Positions 46,534 through 55,721 of a stretch of 64,000 nucleotides of DNA are shown here, piece after piece; the stretch's first letter is position 1; each line of letters begins with the position of its first letter. The notes below the pieces were generated by a model that worked only from the letters and a program-made list of their open reading frames with translations, was not told the origin of the DNA and ran no database searches. The stretch is taken from NCBI RefSeq assembly GCF_004216475.1, contig NZ_CP022303.1:3782001-3846000 (forward strand). Direction: 5' to 3'. The translations under genes and the position numbers were made by a program. This DNA comes from Thalassococcus sp. S3. Lineage in GTDB: Bacteria; Pseudomonadota; Alphaproteobacteria; Rhodobacterales; Rhodobacteraceae.

Positions 46534-47299
46534 GCCAGGCCGCAACCCCGCCTGCGATCTGAGGTCGAAAATAGGCGATCATTCGACCGGAAGGGTCTTC
46601 CGGGGCGTCCCAGGCAGATACACCATGCAACACAAGCGGGTGCAGAAGATAAGCCGCACCCGGCGCCGCATGAACACGGATCCGCGGGCAGGTTTCAAAC
46701 ACCTTTTGGCGGGCGGTCTGATAGGCATCGGTGATGTCGACGTCGCCCCACGACGCGGGAGGATAAGGCTCAAGGGCCTGTGTCAGTGCGGCAGCGATGA
46801 CCCGGTGGCTGCCTTCCCAAAGGACCAGCGGAGCGGCGTCGGGATCGGTCGTATTGAGCGGCAGACCCAGGATCCAGGCATGAGGCTCGGCGATGCGACG
46901 TCGTCTGTCCGGACCAGACGGCAGCAATCCGTCGACATGCGCCGCCTCCCGCTTCTGGCGATAGCGGAACGCGCCCGCGCTCTCACCCTGTCGTGGCCTG
47001 GGATAATCCGGCCAGATCACGGAAAGCTGCGCGGGATGAAGCGGCGGAAGCGTGCCCAGGTGACGCTGAATAAAGCGGACCACCGCCCCTTCCAGCGGCG
47101 TGCCGGAGATCGCGCCGGACGGTTGGCTTGGAAGGGCATCGACCCCCACGAACCACGTGCCTTCGCATTGATACCAATGCGCATTGGCAGGATCGGCAAG
47201 CGCGTACTGGGCTGCCTGTCGGGCAGACGCAGCCCAGGCCGCGACCGACGGTTCGGGCGGGAAAAGCCGCCAGCCGGCCCGGTCAAAGGCGCTTACCAT
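46523..47299 (-). CDS. Phytanoyl-CoA dioxygenase-like protein
   Basis: This is a 258-residue soluble protein of the double-stranded beta-helix Fe(II)/2-oxoglutarate type. A likely facial triad is His-x-Asp in AAHVDGLL and a distal His in LLHPLVLHGVS, followed by an Arg in SGRMIAYFRP for 2-oxoglutarate. The substrate is unknown. Its start overlaps the TauE/SafE gene end by 7 bases, so it is the last gene of a dusA-tauE-phyH run. Confidence 0.78.
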   Translation of the reverse strand: MVSAFDRAGWRLFPPEPSVAAWAASARQAAQYALADPANAHWYQCEGTWFVGVDALPSQPSGAISGTPLEGAVVRFIQRHLGTLPPLHPAQLSVIWPDYPRPRQGESAGAFRYRQKREAAHVDGLLPSGPDRRRRIAEPHAWILGLPLNTTDPDAAPLVLWEGSHRVIAAALTQALEPYPPASWGDVDITDAYQTARQKVFETCPRIRVHAAPGAAYLLHPLVLHGVSAWDAPEDPSGRMIAYFRPQIAGGVAAWLTV

Positions 47300-48117
47300 C
47301 CGAGCGCCTTGCGCAACATGTTGAGCGCGACGAGGATCAAGAACAGGGCAAATACCCGGCGCAGGGGTTTAGGATCGAGCCGGTGGGCGAGCCGCACGCC
47401 GAGGGGTGTGGTGAGAAGGGTCATCGCGATCACGATTGCGAAGGCAGGCAGGTTGATGGCGCCCAGCGTGAACGGCGGTCGCGCTTCGGCAGGAAGGGTA
47501 ACGAAGGCAAAGGCGATCACCGACGGAACCGCGATCAGCACGCCGAAGCCGGCCGCCGTTGCCACGGCCTGATGGATGGGACGGCCATAGAGTGTCATCA
47601 GGGGAACGCCGAAACTGCCCCCTCCGATCCCCATCAGAACGGACAAGAACCCAACCAGCGGCGAAAGGAGCGCGCGAACTTTGCCGCCAGGCATTTGCTC
47701 GCCCAACCGCCATTCCGGCCGTCCAAATGCCATGTAAAGACCGACCAGAACGGCCAATGTCCCGAAGAGGAGTTGCAGTGTGGCAGAGCGCAGAGAGGCG
47801 GCCACGAGAACGCGCAGAACAGCGCCCAGAGCGATGCCGGGCGCCCAGCCGCGCAGGATCGTCCAATCGACGGCGCCCGTCCGATGATGCCGCTCGACCG
47901 AGCGCAGGGAGGTGACGATGATCGTCGCAAGAGATGTTGCGAGGCAAAGCTGCATCAACTGCGGACTGTCATAGCCAAGCGACTGGAATGTGTAGAAAAA
48001 CGCCGCCACCAGGACGATGCCCCCGCCAACCCCCAGCAAACCCGCGAGGATCCCGGCAATCGCGCCGATCACGAGCAAAAGCATCAGGAGAGGCCAGAGC
48101 GTGCTCCAGTCGGTCAT
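47293..48117 (-). CDS. TauE/SafE-family anion exporter
   Basis: This is a 274-residue permease with about eight membrane helices. The first TauE/SafE half-repeat has GILAGLLGVGGGIVLVAAF (about 23-41), and the second has MGIGGGSFGVPLMTLYG. The family exports sulfite, sulfonates or sulfoacetate. A Roseobacter sulfonate link is plausible, but no sulfonate genes are nearby. It starts 21 bp after dusA. Confidence 0.9.
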   Translation of the reverse strand: MTDWSTLWPLLMLLLVIGAIAGILAGLLGVGGGIVLVAAFFYTFQSLGYDSPQLMQLCLATSLATIIVTSLRSVERHHRTGAVDWTILRGWAPGIALGAVLRVLVAASLRSATLQLLFGTLAVLVGLYMAFGRPEWRLGEQMPGGKVRALLSPLVGFLSVLMGIGGGSFGVPLMTLYGRPIHQAVATAAGFGVLIAVPSVIAFAFVTLPAEARPPFTLGAINLPAFAIVIAMTLLTTPLGVRLAHRLDPKPLRRVFALFLILVALNMLRKALGW

Positions 48118-48138
48118 GACAGCACGTCCTTCCGGAGG

Positions 48139-49146
48139 TCAGCCCCAGCCCTGGGCACGCGGCAGGTCCGGTTCGGTGACGTGGGACAAGGCATCCAGAA
48201 CCAGCGCCGGACCCGCACCGTCGCGCGTGGCCCCTTCGGACAGCGCCCGCCGCCAGGCCCGCGCACCGGGTCGTCCGGCAAAAAGACCGAGCATGTGGCG
48301 CGTGATTTGATGGAGCCGACCCCCGGCGCTGAGATGCCCCTCGATATAGGGCAGCATGCGGTGCACAACCGAGACCGGATCGGTCGCGGTGCCCTGCCCG
48401 AAGATCACCGGCCCGGCGGCGCAGAGAATGTCCGAAGGCTGATGATAGGCCGCACGCCCGATCATCACACCGTCGAGACCCGCATCGAGAAACGCGCGCG
48501 CCTGATCCAGCGAGGTGATCCCGCCGTTGATCGAAAGATGGAGATCGGGAAACGAAACCTTCATCTGCTGAACCAGCGGGTAGTCGAGAGGCGGGATGTC
48601 CCGGTTTTCCTTGGGGCTGAGGCCTTGAAGCCAGGCCTTGCGGGCATGAACGATCACACGTTCACATCCGGCCGCACGTATCTTTGACAGAAAGTCAGGC
48701 AGCATCTCTTCGGGGGCCTGATCGTCAACGCCGATGCGACATTTGACGGTGACGTCAACGCGGACAGCCGCACGCATCGCATCGACGCATTCGGCGACCA
48801 GATCGGGTGACTTCATCAACACCGCGCCGAACGTGCCCGATTGCACCCTGTCGGACGGACAGCCGACATTGAGGTTGATTTCATCATATCCCGCCTCTGC
48901 CCCAAGACGTGCGGCCCGCGCCAGTTCCCGAGGATCGGACCCCCCAAGCTGAAGGGCGATCGGATGTTCCTCGGGGTTGTGGTCAAGCAGATGCAACGCC
49001 CCTCCCCGCACGAGCGCGGGCGCTGTCACCATCTCTGTATAGAGAAGGGCCTGAGGACAAAGCAGCCGGTGCAGATAACGGCAATGGCGATCCGTCCAAT
49101 CCATCATCGGGGCAATAGACAGCCTAGAATGTTGATTTATTTGCAT
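48139..49146 (-). CDS. dusA: tRNA-dihydrouridine synthase A
   Basis: This is a 335-residue FMN-dependent enzyme that reduces uridines in the tRNA D-loop. Its N-terminus RLSIAPMMDWTDRHCRYLHR is the DusA signature, the catalytic Cys96 sits in NLNVGCPSDRVQSG, and the FMN-phosphate loop is in INGGITSLDQ and GVMIGRAAY. The 5' end of dusA is a documented attachment site for integrative elements, and a recombinase gene lies immediately upstream here. The present N-terminus reads intact. Confidence 0.97.
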   Translation of the reverse strand: MQINQHSRLSIAPMMDWTDRHCRYLHRLLCPQALLYTEMVTAPALVRGGALHLLDHNPEEHPIALQLGGSDPRELARAARLGAEAGYDEINLNVGCPSDRVQSGTFGAVLMKSPDLVAECVDAMRAAVRVDVTVKCRIGVDDQAPEEMLPDFLSKIRAAGCERVIVHARKAWLQGLSPKENRDIPPLDYPLVQQMKVSFPDLHLSINGGITSLDQARAFLDAGLDGVMIGRAAYHQPSDILCAAGPVIFGQGTATDPVSVVHRMLPYIEGHLSAGGRLHQITRHMLGLFAGRPGARAWRRALSEGATRDGAGPALVLDALSHVTEPDLPRAQGWG

Positions 49147-49259
49147 TTTTTGTGTATCTTCAAACTGTTGGCGGCGGATGCTGCTACGCTGGAATACGCC
49201 CCAATATCCCCGAATTTGCCCCTTTACGACGACTCATTGCACACACAGCGCACACGAAA

Positions 49260-50964
49260 ATGGCCTCCATTACCAAGCTTCCCTCTGGCGCCTACCGGGT
49301 CCAGATCAGACGAAAGGGCCGCTACGCGAGCGAGACTTTCCTTCGCCGCGACGACGCACATCGCTGGGCCCGCCAGGCGGAGACCCGGGTCGATCAGGGG
49401 CTGGCGCCGAACAAGTCGTCCGTTTCCGGCCTCCAGACCTTTGGCGACCTCATCGACCTTCATATAACCGATATGTGCGAGGTAGGGAAACCGCCGCGTC
49501 GCAGCAAGGCCGCCACGCTCACGACGCTCAAGCGCGATCTCGGGAAGGAGAAGATCGGCCACCTCGACCGGCAGAAGCTGATCGACTACGGCAAGATGCG
49601 CGCGGAGCAAGGTGCGGGTCCGGTGACGCTCGGGATCGACATCGGCGTAGTCAAGATGATCATTACCCATGCGGCGGCTGTACACGGCCTCGACATCTCC
49701 CTAGAGCCCGTCGATCTGGCGCGTGTCGCACTGAAACGGCTTGGCCTCATCGGCAAGGGTACAGAGCGGGATCGACGCCCCAGCACGGACGAGTTGAACC
49801 GCTTGTTCCGCTACTTCAATGACAACAAACGCCTGACGACACCGATGACGCGGATCGTGAGGTTTGCGGTGGCCACGGCCATGCGGCTTGACGAGATCTG
49901 CCGGGTCGAATGGAGCGATCTCGATGTCGATGGCCGCATGCTCCTGATCCGCGACCGCAAGGACCCACGCAACAAGACCGGCAACGACCAGCGGATCCCG
50001 CTCTTCGCCGCCACCGGATTCGACGCCTGGGCGCTGGTCACAGAACAGGCCAGGCATCTGGGTCACACCAACGGGCGGATCTTTCCCTATAAACCCGCAA
50101 CCATCGAGCGGCGTCTTGTGACCCTCAAGTCGTACTATGCTTGGCGCGAGGATCGAAACAGCGCCCTGCCCTCCCCATTCGCCGATGTCCATATCTCGGT
50201 GAGGATTCCGCGCCGCCTGCCGTGTTCAATCGATCGAGATACCCTGAGAGCGGTTCTCCAAACCGATGAAGGTCCAGTCGCTGTGCGGTCGAAGTCGGCC
50301 TCGCAGAACGACGTGACGACCCTGATCATCAAGCTGCTGATCGTCACAGGCCTGCGGATTAGCGAGCTCACAAATCTGAAGGTCCGCGATGTCTCGCCGG
50401 ACGGCGGCCAGATCCTCGTAAACGGCAAGGGCAGCAAGGAGCGAATCGTCTTCGTAACGAACCGGCAGCTGCAGGAGGAGTTTCAACGCTACTGTCAGAT
50501 GCGCTCCGAAAACGGCTCTATTGCAGCGCCGCTGTTCCTCAACACCGTGGGACGTCGGCTCCGCGCCGCCACCTTCCGAAAACGGCTGCGGGAGCTATCT
50601 AAGCGCCTCGGCGTCGAACCCCACCTGACCCCACAGGTTCCGGCACTCGGCCGCAACGCTGCTGATCGAAGAGGGTATCGACATCCGCATGGTCCAGGCA
50701 CTCCTAGGGCATGCAAACCTGAAGACGACGGAAATCTATGTGCGGGTTTCGAACCATGCGCTTAAAAGGGCGCTTGAGCGCGTCGATGTGCTGAGTGAAC
50801 TTCGGCAGTCGGCCCATTCCTGTCGTTGGCCAAGGTGTCAAGACGCTGCGCTCGCAGCCCGCTTTGCGGACTTTCGCCGCACCTGCACGGTCAGTCGCTA
50901 TTCGAAAGCACAATTCGCGGAGCAAACTTGCCGTTCAATTCAGGATGCAGCGTGTCATCCTTGA
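49260..50964 (+). pseudogene. Chimeric, frameshifted tyrosine recombinase
   Basis: From MASITKLPSGAYRVQIRRKG to GRIFPYKPAT (about residue 281) the frame reads like a dusA-type integrase: N-terminal binding domain, SAM-like domain and the first catalytic Arg in TAMRLDEICRVEW. It then runs in frame into the middle of a second recombinase (SYYAWRED, the catalytic Arg of TGLRISELTNL, Lys of GKGSKERIVF). Near 50626-50632 the frame slips, and in the other frame the rest of the second enzyme follows: [25 protein letters not shown] with the Tyr nucleophile, ending about 50814. The protein lacks a complete active site in one frame, so I regard it as dead. Confidence 0.8.
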
Positions 50965-50967
50965 CGA

Positions 50968-51822
50968 ATGTCTCATATGAAAAACCATGGGGTCGTGCAT
51001 TCTAATGCCATGTTACGACCTTGGCTTTTGTTGATAGGGTTCATAAGCCTTTTCGGGGCTGGCTACCTATGGGTGAATAGTGCCCCCTGGACGCTGGCAA
51101 CTTTGAAGAGTTTCGCGGACGCGCGCGCCATACATGACGTTCAGACCAGGCCAGATCGCGTAGGCTTTTTACTCAGCAAGGATCCTGCGCTTTTGAAAGC
51201 CGTGGCCTGGTCAAAAACGGGGTCGGTTCTGTATCCTGGACCAGCCACCTATGCGCCAACACGTTTTGATCTCTCATTGCAGGAGCTAGAGGAGCTCACA
51301 CACCTCACGTCCGAAGACTTTCCAGCCAGTTGGTCAAACTATGATCGGGACGGGAACGAGCTTCTTTATTGCCAACCCGCACCTCGGATATGTCTGATCT
51401 ATGATCGCAGCGCGTTGCAAAACGCACTTGATGTATCTCTGGACGGCGTCAATTGGGGTGTAATGGGACTATTGGCAGGTATGGGGCTGCTGAGTTTTTT
51501 CTTGTTCTGGCGTCGCGGGACCGCCGCGCAACCTCACGATCAACTAGTCCTCCTGCCCAAACAACACAGTGCGCGCCGTGGCACGCTTGAAGTTGCGTTG
51601 ACACCACGCGACTTTCGTCTGCTTGAATTCCTGCAAATGAAGCAAGGTGAAGTCGTTACCAAGGATGAACTCTACGACGCAGGATGGGGCCGCGATTTCA
51701 TGCCCAACTCGCGGGCCTTGGATCAGCACATGATCAACCTTCGGAAGAAGCTTGACCCGGACAAGTCTCGGTCGCCGGTCATCGAGACTGTGCGCGGCGT
51801 TGGCTACCGCCTGCTGGATTAG
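50968..51822 (+). CDS. Membrane-anchored winged-helix regulator, sensor-TM-wHTH order
   Basis: This is a protein of about 284 residues. TM1 is about 17-36, an extracytoplasmic domain 37-161 (two cysteines, 135 and 142, in YCQPAPRICLIYD), TM2 162-181, a short linker, then a C-terminal OmpR-type winged helix (205-284; TPRDFRLLEFLQ, LDQHMINLRKKL, IETVRGVGYRLL). ToxR and CadC carry the winged helix at the N-terminus; here it follows the sensor, like a histidine kinase whose kinase has been exchanged for a DNA-binding domain. Starts at 50977 or 51010 are also possible, and no clear ribosome site decides. It probably controls neighbouring genes. Confidence 0.8.
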   Translation: MSHMKNHGVVHSNAMLRPWLLLIGFISLFGAGYLWVNSAPWTLATLKSFADARAIHDVQTRPDRVGFLLSKDPALLKAVAWSKTGSVLYPGPATYAPTRFDLSLQELEELTHLTSEDFPASWSNYDRDGNELLYCQPAPRICLIYDRSALQNALDVSLDGVNWGVMGLLAGMGLLSFFLFWRRGTAAQPHDQLVLLPKQHSARRGTLEVALTPRDFRLLEFLQMKQGEVVTKDELYDAGWGRDFMPNSRALDQHMINLRKKLDPDKSRSPVIETVRGVGYRLLD

Positions 51823-51930
51823 CTTTTTGCATATTTTTTGCAGAGTTTTTGCGGGAAGTTCGCACACCGGTCGGGCTGAATTGTTCAAGTGTATCGTGAT
51901 CTGAAACTTTGAACGAGAGGCGAAATCCCG

Positions 51931-52512
51931 ATGCGTGTACATTCATTCATTGCCACGAGTATGGCACTCCTCACTGTCCTTACGTCACCTGCTCTTGCAC
52001 AAAGTGTCGGGCAATGTGGCAAGCACAAGTCTGACGCCTACGGTACCCACAACCCCGAAGAGCTTACAATCTGCAGCCATATCGACCGTATGCGGCACGG
52101 GGAGATCCATCCGGTGTTGGGCTTCATCGGCTACATTGAGGCGAAGGCCGGAAACCATGATACGGCACGCGAGATCTTCGGCACGCTGGCCGATGCCGGC
52201 AATGCACCAGCAATGACTTGGATGGCCTGGATGGAGGACAATGGTCTGGGCGGGCCCGAGGATGCCGCCGCCGCTGCGGAGTGGGACCGCCGCTCCATGG
52301 AAGCGGGCAGCTCGGTCGGGGCATTCAACTATGGTTTGGATATTCTGCGCGGTCGTGGTGTCACCTACGACGAGGAACTTGGCCGCCGGATCATCGAGCG
52401 CGCGGCCGAACTCGGAGATCATTCTGCGCAGCATTTGATCGACAATGACTTCGATCTCGATAGCGTCACGCCCGACGCCGACGAGTGGAAATACGAGAAA
52501 AAACTCTTCTGA
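51931..52512 (+). CDS. Secreted Sel1-like repeat protein
   Basis: This is a 193-residue protein with a signal peptide (cleavage near SPALAQ-SV). Two Cys lie near the mature start (GQCGKHKS and LTICSHID). Three Sel1/TPR-like helical repeats follow (AGNHDTAREIFGTLADAGNAPA, then the AAAEWDRRSMEAGSSVGAFNYG and GRRIIERAAELGDHSAQHL types, cut here to short pieces). Sel1 repeats mediate protein contacts. It lies 108 bp after the membrane regulator on the same strand. Confidence 0.8.
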   Translation: MRVHSFIATSMALLTVLTSPALAQSVGQCGKHKSDAYGTHNPEELTICSHIDRMRHGEIHPVLGFIGYIEAKAGNHDTAREIFGTLADAGNAPAMTWMAWMEDNGLGGPEDAAAAAEWDRRSMEAGSSVGAFNYGLDILRGRGVTYDEELGRRIIERAAELGDHSAQHLIDNDFDLDSVTPDADEWKYEKKLF

Positions 52513-52633
52513 GCGGGCGCAGGTAAGTCGTCAAACGACCGTCTGTCTCGCGTGCGGCCGGTGCCCGGCATGCGGCTGCGCGGATAGAAATCACCACAGC
52601 GACGATAGCCCTAAAAGTCTTCTAAAGGAGGAA

Positions 52634-53188
52634 ATGATGAACAAAATGACACGCCGTGAGGGCTTGGCGACGATCGGCACAACTGTTGCGGCTGTCGCCC
52701 TAGGAGCAAACGCCAGCAACGCGGCCACGCAGGTCGCTGCCGCGTTCGATCAATCGAATATCAAGTGGAACACGCTCGATGGTATTGAGCACCTTTGGTA
52801 CCACGTTCTTAACGTAGATCGGGATCTAAAAGTCGTCGATCTGCTGCTGAAGTTCGCCGCGAATGAAAAGGTCGTTCCGCATAAGCATCATGCAGATTAC
52901 AGCACGTTCATCATCCAGGGCGAGTTGCGTCTCTACGATGCTGAAGGTGAATTGACCGAAGTCCGCCCAACGGCAAGTTTTGTTCAGAAATCTGCCGGTG
53001 GCGCACCACATACCGAAGGCGGCGGCGACGCAGACTGCATCGCCTGGTTCAGCAACAAAGGCACCGACGGCGTGATCTACGAAATTCTGGGGCCAGATGG
53101 CGAAACGCTGGGCACTCTGGGTTTGCCGGAATTTGAAGCTTTGATGCAGGCGCAAGACGAACCGGTACAACCCATTATTCCGGGCTAG
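52634..53188 (+). CDS. Cupin-domain protein with Tat-type signal
   Basis: This is a 184-residue protein. AAGGAGG (52625-52631) precedes the double Met start. The N-terminus has a twin-arginine segment TRREGLATIGTTVAAVALG, suggesting folded export. The cupin core has metal-ligand candidates His83, His85, His86 and Glu97 (VPHKHHADYSTFIIQGE) and a second-motif His in GGAPHTEGGG. The pattern resembles ChrR-like or acetylacetone-dioxygenase-like cupins. The substrate is unknown. It follows the Sel1-like gene by 121 bp. Confidence 0.8.
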   Translation: MMNKMTRREGLATIGTTVAAVALGANASNAATQVAAAFDQSNIKWNTLDGIEHLWYHVLNVDRDLKVVDLLLKFAANEKVVPHKHHADYSTFIIQGELRLYDAEGELTEVRPTASFVQKSAGGAPHTEGGGDADCIAWFSNKGTDGVIYEILGPDGETLGTLGLPEFEALMQAQDEPVQPIIPG

Positions 53189-53804
53189 GGTGATACCAGT
53201 GCCTTCAAGCTGAGCCAGCCGGTTACACGGCTGCAGGCATCGCTGAAAAAGTAGATGAAAACACCATTGTGGGCCGTATTCACAGAAGGCGCTGAGCGGT
53301 CACTCGACCATCGGTCTTAGTGCTGCGGTTGCAGCCCGCATTGTCGCCGTTCGCTGCGGACGCAAAACTGGGCTCGCAGCCGCCATCGGAGGCCGCAGAG
53401 CATCTACACGTACCCAACCTACTTTAGGCGCACTTGGCCCGTGACAGCCATCCATTACAGATACCCGATGCTGCCTTTGCAGAACTGCAATGCATGTAGG
53501 AATACTTTGGACAACGTCGGATTGCCGCGTCTTCCGCTGTAGATGCCATGACCGCTTTAAAATCTTTGCGCCATCTTTGCGTGCGCTAAAAAGTTCGATG
53601 TTGGCACCACCAAACACTTGCGATGTGCGTGATCCCGCCGACCTGAACACAAAATGAACATGACGCTCAGCCAGGCTTCATTTTGCATTTGCCACAAAAT
53701 GATCGCCCGCAACCAAGCGGGGGGATCGCCGGAAAGCGCGCGATGAAAGACGTGTCTCACGGGTTTCTGGCAGATCCTTTCATCAACTGCGAAGGAGACC
53801 TGAG
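53189..53804. other. 616-bp stretch without a supported gene
   Basis: Open frames on the minus strand (53300-53650 and 53557-53760) have no recognisable domain and biased composition. The right end should contain the promoter of the RTX gene. No tRNA or strong hairpin is evident. The sequence looks like decayed or non-coding accessory DNA. Confidence 0.5.
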
Positions 53805-54794
53805 ATGCAAAGGAACAGCCAAGAACCGTCCGGTGGTTACGGTGCCCGGCAAAAAAGGGACACTATTGATCTCCCAGACATCGCGGGCATCAGCAATGTC
53901 GATCTGGACTTGAGTGATCCCAACGATGACGGGACAGTCACCGCCGAGATTGATGCGGACAGCGACGGCGGGGCCAATGAGACGGTAGACGTCAAGTTCA
54001 ACGCCAAAGGCGGCACAAAGGTAATCGGTACAGAGGGCGACAATTCCATCACGGGCAGCGATGGAAACGACAGGTTCATCGGATCCGCAGGCGACGACGC
54101 ATATGTCGGTGGTGATGGGGACGACACCATCGACTACTCCGATCTCGACACGCCAATCACCATCAGTTCCGCGGGTGGTCTTGTGAAAGAAGGCCTTGGA
54201 ACCGACACGCTTGGCACATTTGATGTAGAGGCGGGTTTCATCGAAGTGGTCGAAACCGTCATTGGCGATCCAGACGAGCGAAATGTGGTCGATTCGACGT
54301 CAGTTCAGGGCGCGGTGGCCACTGATGTTGATCTGGAGAGCGGCAGCTATGTTGGCAATATCATCACTGACATCGGCGGTTTTTCAGACGGCGATGCCTT
54401 TACGCTGACGCTGAAGAACTTTGTCGACGTGCTGGGCAGCGACAACAATGATGAAATCGCGGGCAGCAGGGTCGCAAACCTGCTGACAGGTGCCGCAGGC
54501 ACAGATTTGATCAACGGTCGCGGCGGAGCGGACACCATCGCGGGTGGGACTGGCAACGATACGCTGAGCGGCGGAGGCGGTGGAGATACCTTTCAATTCG
54601 CATCCGGTGACGGGGCCGATACGATTACTGACTTCGAGATCGGCGTCGACCTTCTGTCATTTAGTGACGTGGAAATGGGCGACATCGTTGCCGAGACGAA
54701 CGGCGGTGACACCATCCTGACCTATGGTGAGGACGCGATTTCGCTGCTTGGTATCGAGACCGACGATGTCTCGAACCTGCTACTTGTGGCCTGA
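53805..54794 (+). CDS. RTX calcium-binding repeat protein
   Basis: This is a 329-residue, strongly acidic protein behind GAAGGAGACC. Two clusters of RTX nonapeptides are present: about 78-110 (GTEGDNSITGSDGND and GGDGDDTIDYSDL) and about 225-272 (NGRGGADTIAGGTGND, then LSGGGGGDTFQF). It ends in the beta-rich C-terminus typical of type I secretion substrates. There is no signal peptide and no catalytic domain between the clusters that I recognise. No type I secretion genes are in the window, so a secretion system elsewhere is presumed. Confidence 0.88.
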   Translation: MQRNSQEPSGGYGARQKRDTIDLPDIAGISNVDLDLSDPNDDGTVTAEIDADSDGGANETVDVKFNAKGGTKVIGTEGDNSITGSDGNDRFIGSAGDDAYVGGDGDDTIDYSDLDTPITISSAGGLVKEGLGTDTLGTFDVEAGFIEVVETVIGDPDERNVVDSTSVQGAVATDVDLESGSYVGNIITDIGGFSDGDAFTLTLKNFVDVLGSDNNDEIAGSRVANLLTGAAGTDLINGRGGADTIAGGTGNDTLSGGGGGDTFQFASGDGADTITDFEIGVDLLSFSDVEMGDIVAETNGGDTILTYGEDAISLLGIETDDVSNLLLVA

Positions 54795-54806
54795 GCCTGT
54801 GCAAGG

Positions 54807-54835
54807 ATCGGCCAGCCACCCTGGCCGGTCCCTTT
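54807..54835 (+). terminator. Terminator after the RTX gene
   Basis: CGGCCAG (54809-54815) pairs with CTGGCCG (54821-54827) around CCACC, followed by GGTCCCTTTT. It begins 13 bases after the RTX stop codon. Confidence 0.65.
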
Positions 54836-54943
54836 TGGGCGCTGGGACAAGCCATGCAGTTTGGCGTCAACCCGCCGGACGGTGCCTTGATCATGTCGTG
54901 GGCTCGCCTAGCTGCGACGCATCTGGCCCTCAACCGCGCCCTG

Positions 54944-55603
54944 TCACCCTGTTCCGAGGCGGTAGCCACTTCCGCGCACTGTCTCAATCGCGGCGGGACC
55001 AAGTTTGCGACGTAGACGTCCTACGAACACTTCGATTGTGTTGCTGTCCCGCTCGTCGTGAATGCCATAGACGATCTCCTCCAGTTCATGGCGCGTGTGC
55101 ACCACGTCGGGGGCTTGAGCCAGAGTTGCGAACACCTTGTATTCATGGGTCGTCAGCGGCACAGCACAGCCATTCCGGGTGACGCGCTGCGCTTGCGGAT
55201 CATGCATGATGGCGCCGATCTGGGTCGTCGGTGATCCGCTACCACTAGCGCGCCGGATCAAAGCGTTGATGCGGGCAACAAGTTCCTCCATACGAAATGG
55301 CTTGCCAAGGTAATCATCGCTTCCGGCGTTCAATCCTTCGACACGGTCCTGCCACCGGGCCCGTTCGCTCAGGATCAGCACTGGGGTATCCACTCCTTCG
55401 CGCCGCCAGTTGCGCAGCATCGACACGCCATCAAGACGCGGCAGGCTCGGGTCCAGCACAATCGCGCGATAGACCTCGGTCGACCCCAAATGATACCCGT
55501 CCTCACCGTCGCAGGCCGTATCTACAGTAAAACTCTCCGCCTCGAGCGCCCGAACAATCTGGTGCGCTTCCGACGGATCACGTTCGATTACCAACACGCG
55601 CAT
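54944..55603 (-). CDS. OmpR-family response regulator (orphan)
   Basis: This is a 219-residue regulator: a receiver domain (1-115) with phospho-acceptor Asp51 in IVLDPSLPRLDG, a Ser at the switch position (LILSER) and Lys101 in LGKPFRMEEL, followed by a winged-helix domain (about 125-217) ending IETVRGSGYRL. All signalling residues are present. No histidine kinase is encoded nearby, so the partner is elsewhere or missing. It lies 118 bp downstream of the dienelactone hydrolase gene on the same strand. Confidence 0.93.
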   Translation of the reverse strand: MRVLVIERDPSEAHQIVRALEAESFTVDTACDGEDGYHLGSTEVYRAIVLDPSLPRLDGVSMLRNWRREGVDTPVLILSERARWQDRVEGLNAGSDDYLGKPFRMEELVARINALIRRASGSGSPTTQIGAIMHDPQAQRVTRNGCAVPLTTHEYKVFATLAQAPDVVHTRHELEEIVYGIHDERDSNTIEVFVGRLRRKLGPAAIETVRGSGYRLGTG

Positions 55604-55721
55604 GGCAAGAGCAGTGCAGCACGGTCCAACCAGCCCGCGGCCCTGAGACGCTGCAGCCGAACGCAGCCCTCGTGGCCAATCGCCAAGTATCGGTGTCTGG
55701 CCAAGGGTTCGGCTTTGTCGG

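Noticed and set aside
53300..53650. Minus-strand open frame of 116 codons in the gap before the RTX gene
   Set aside because: No recognisable domain, no good ribosome site, and composition resembling decayed intergenic DNA.
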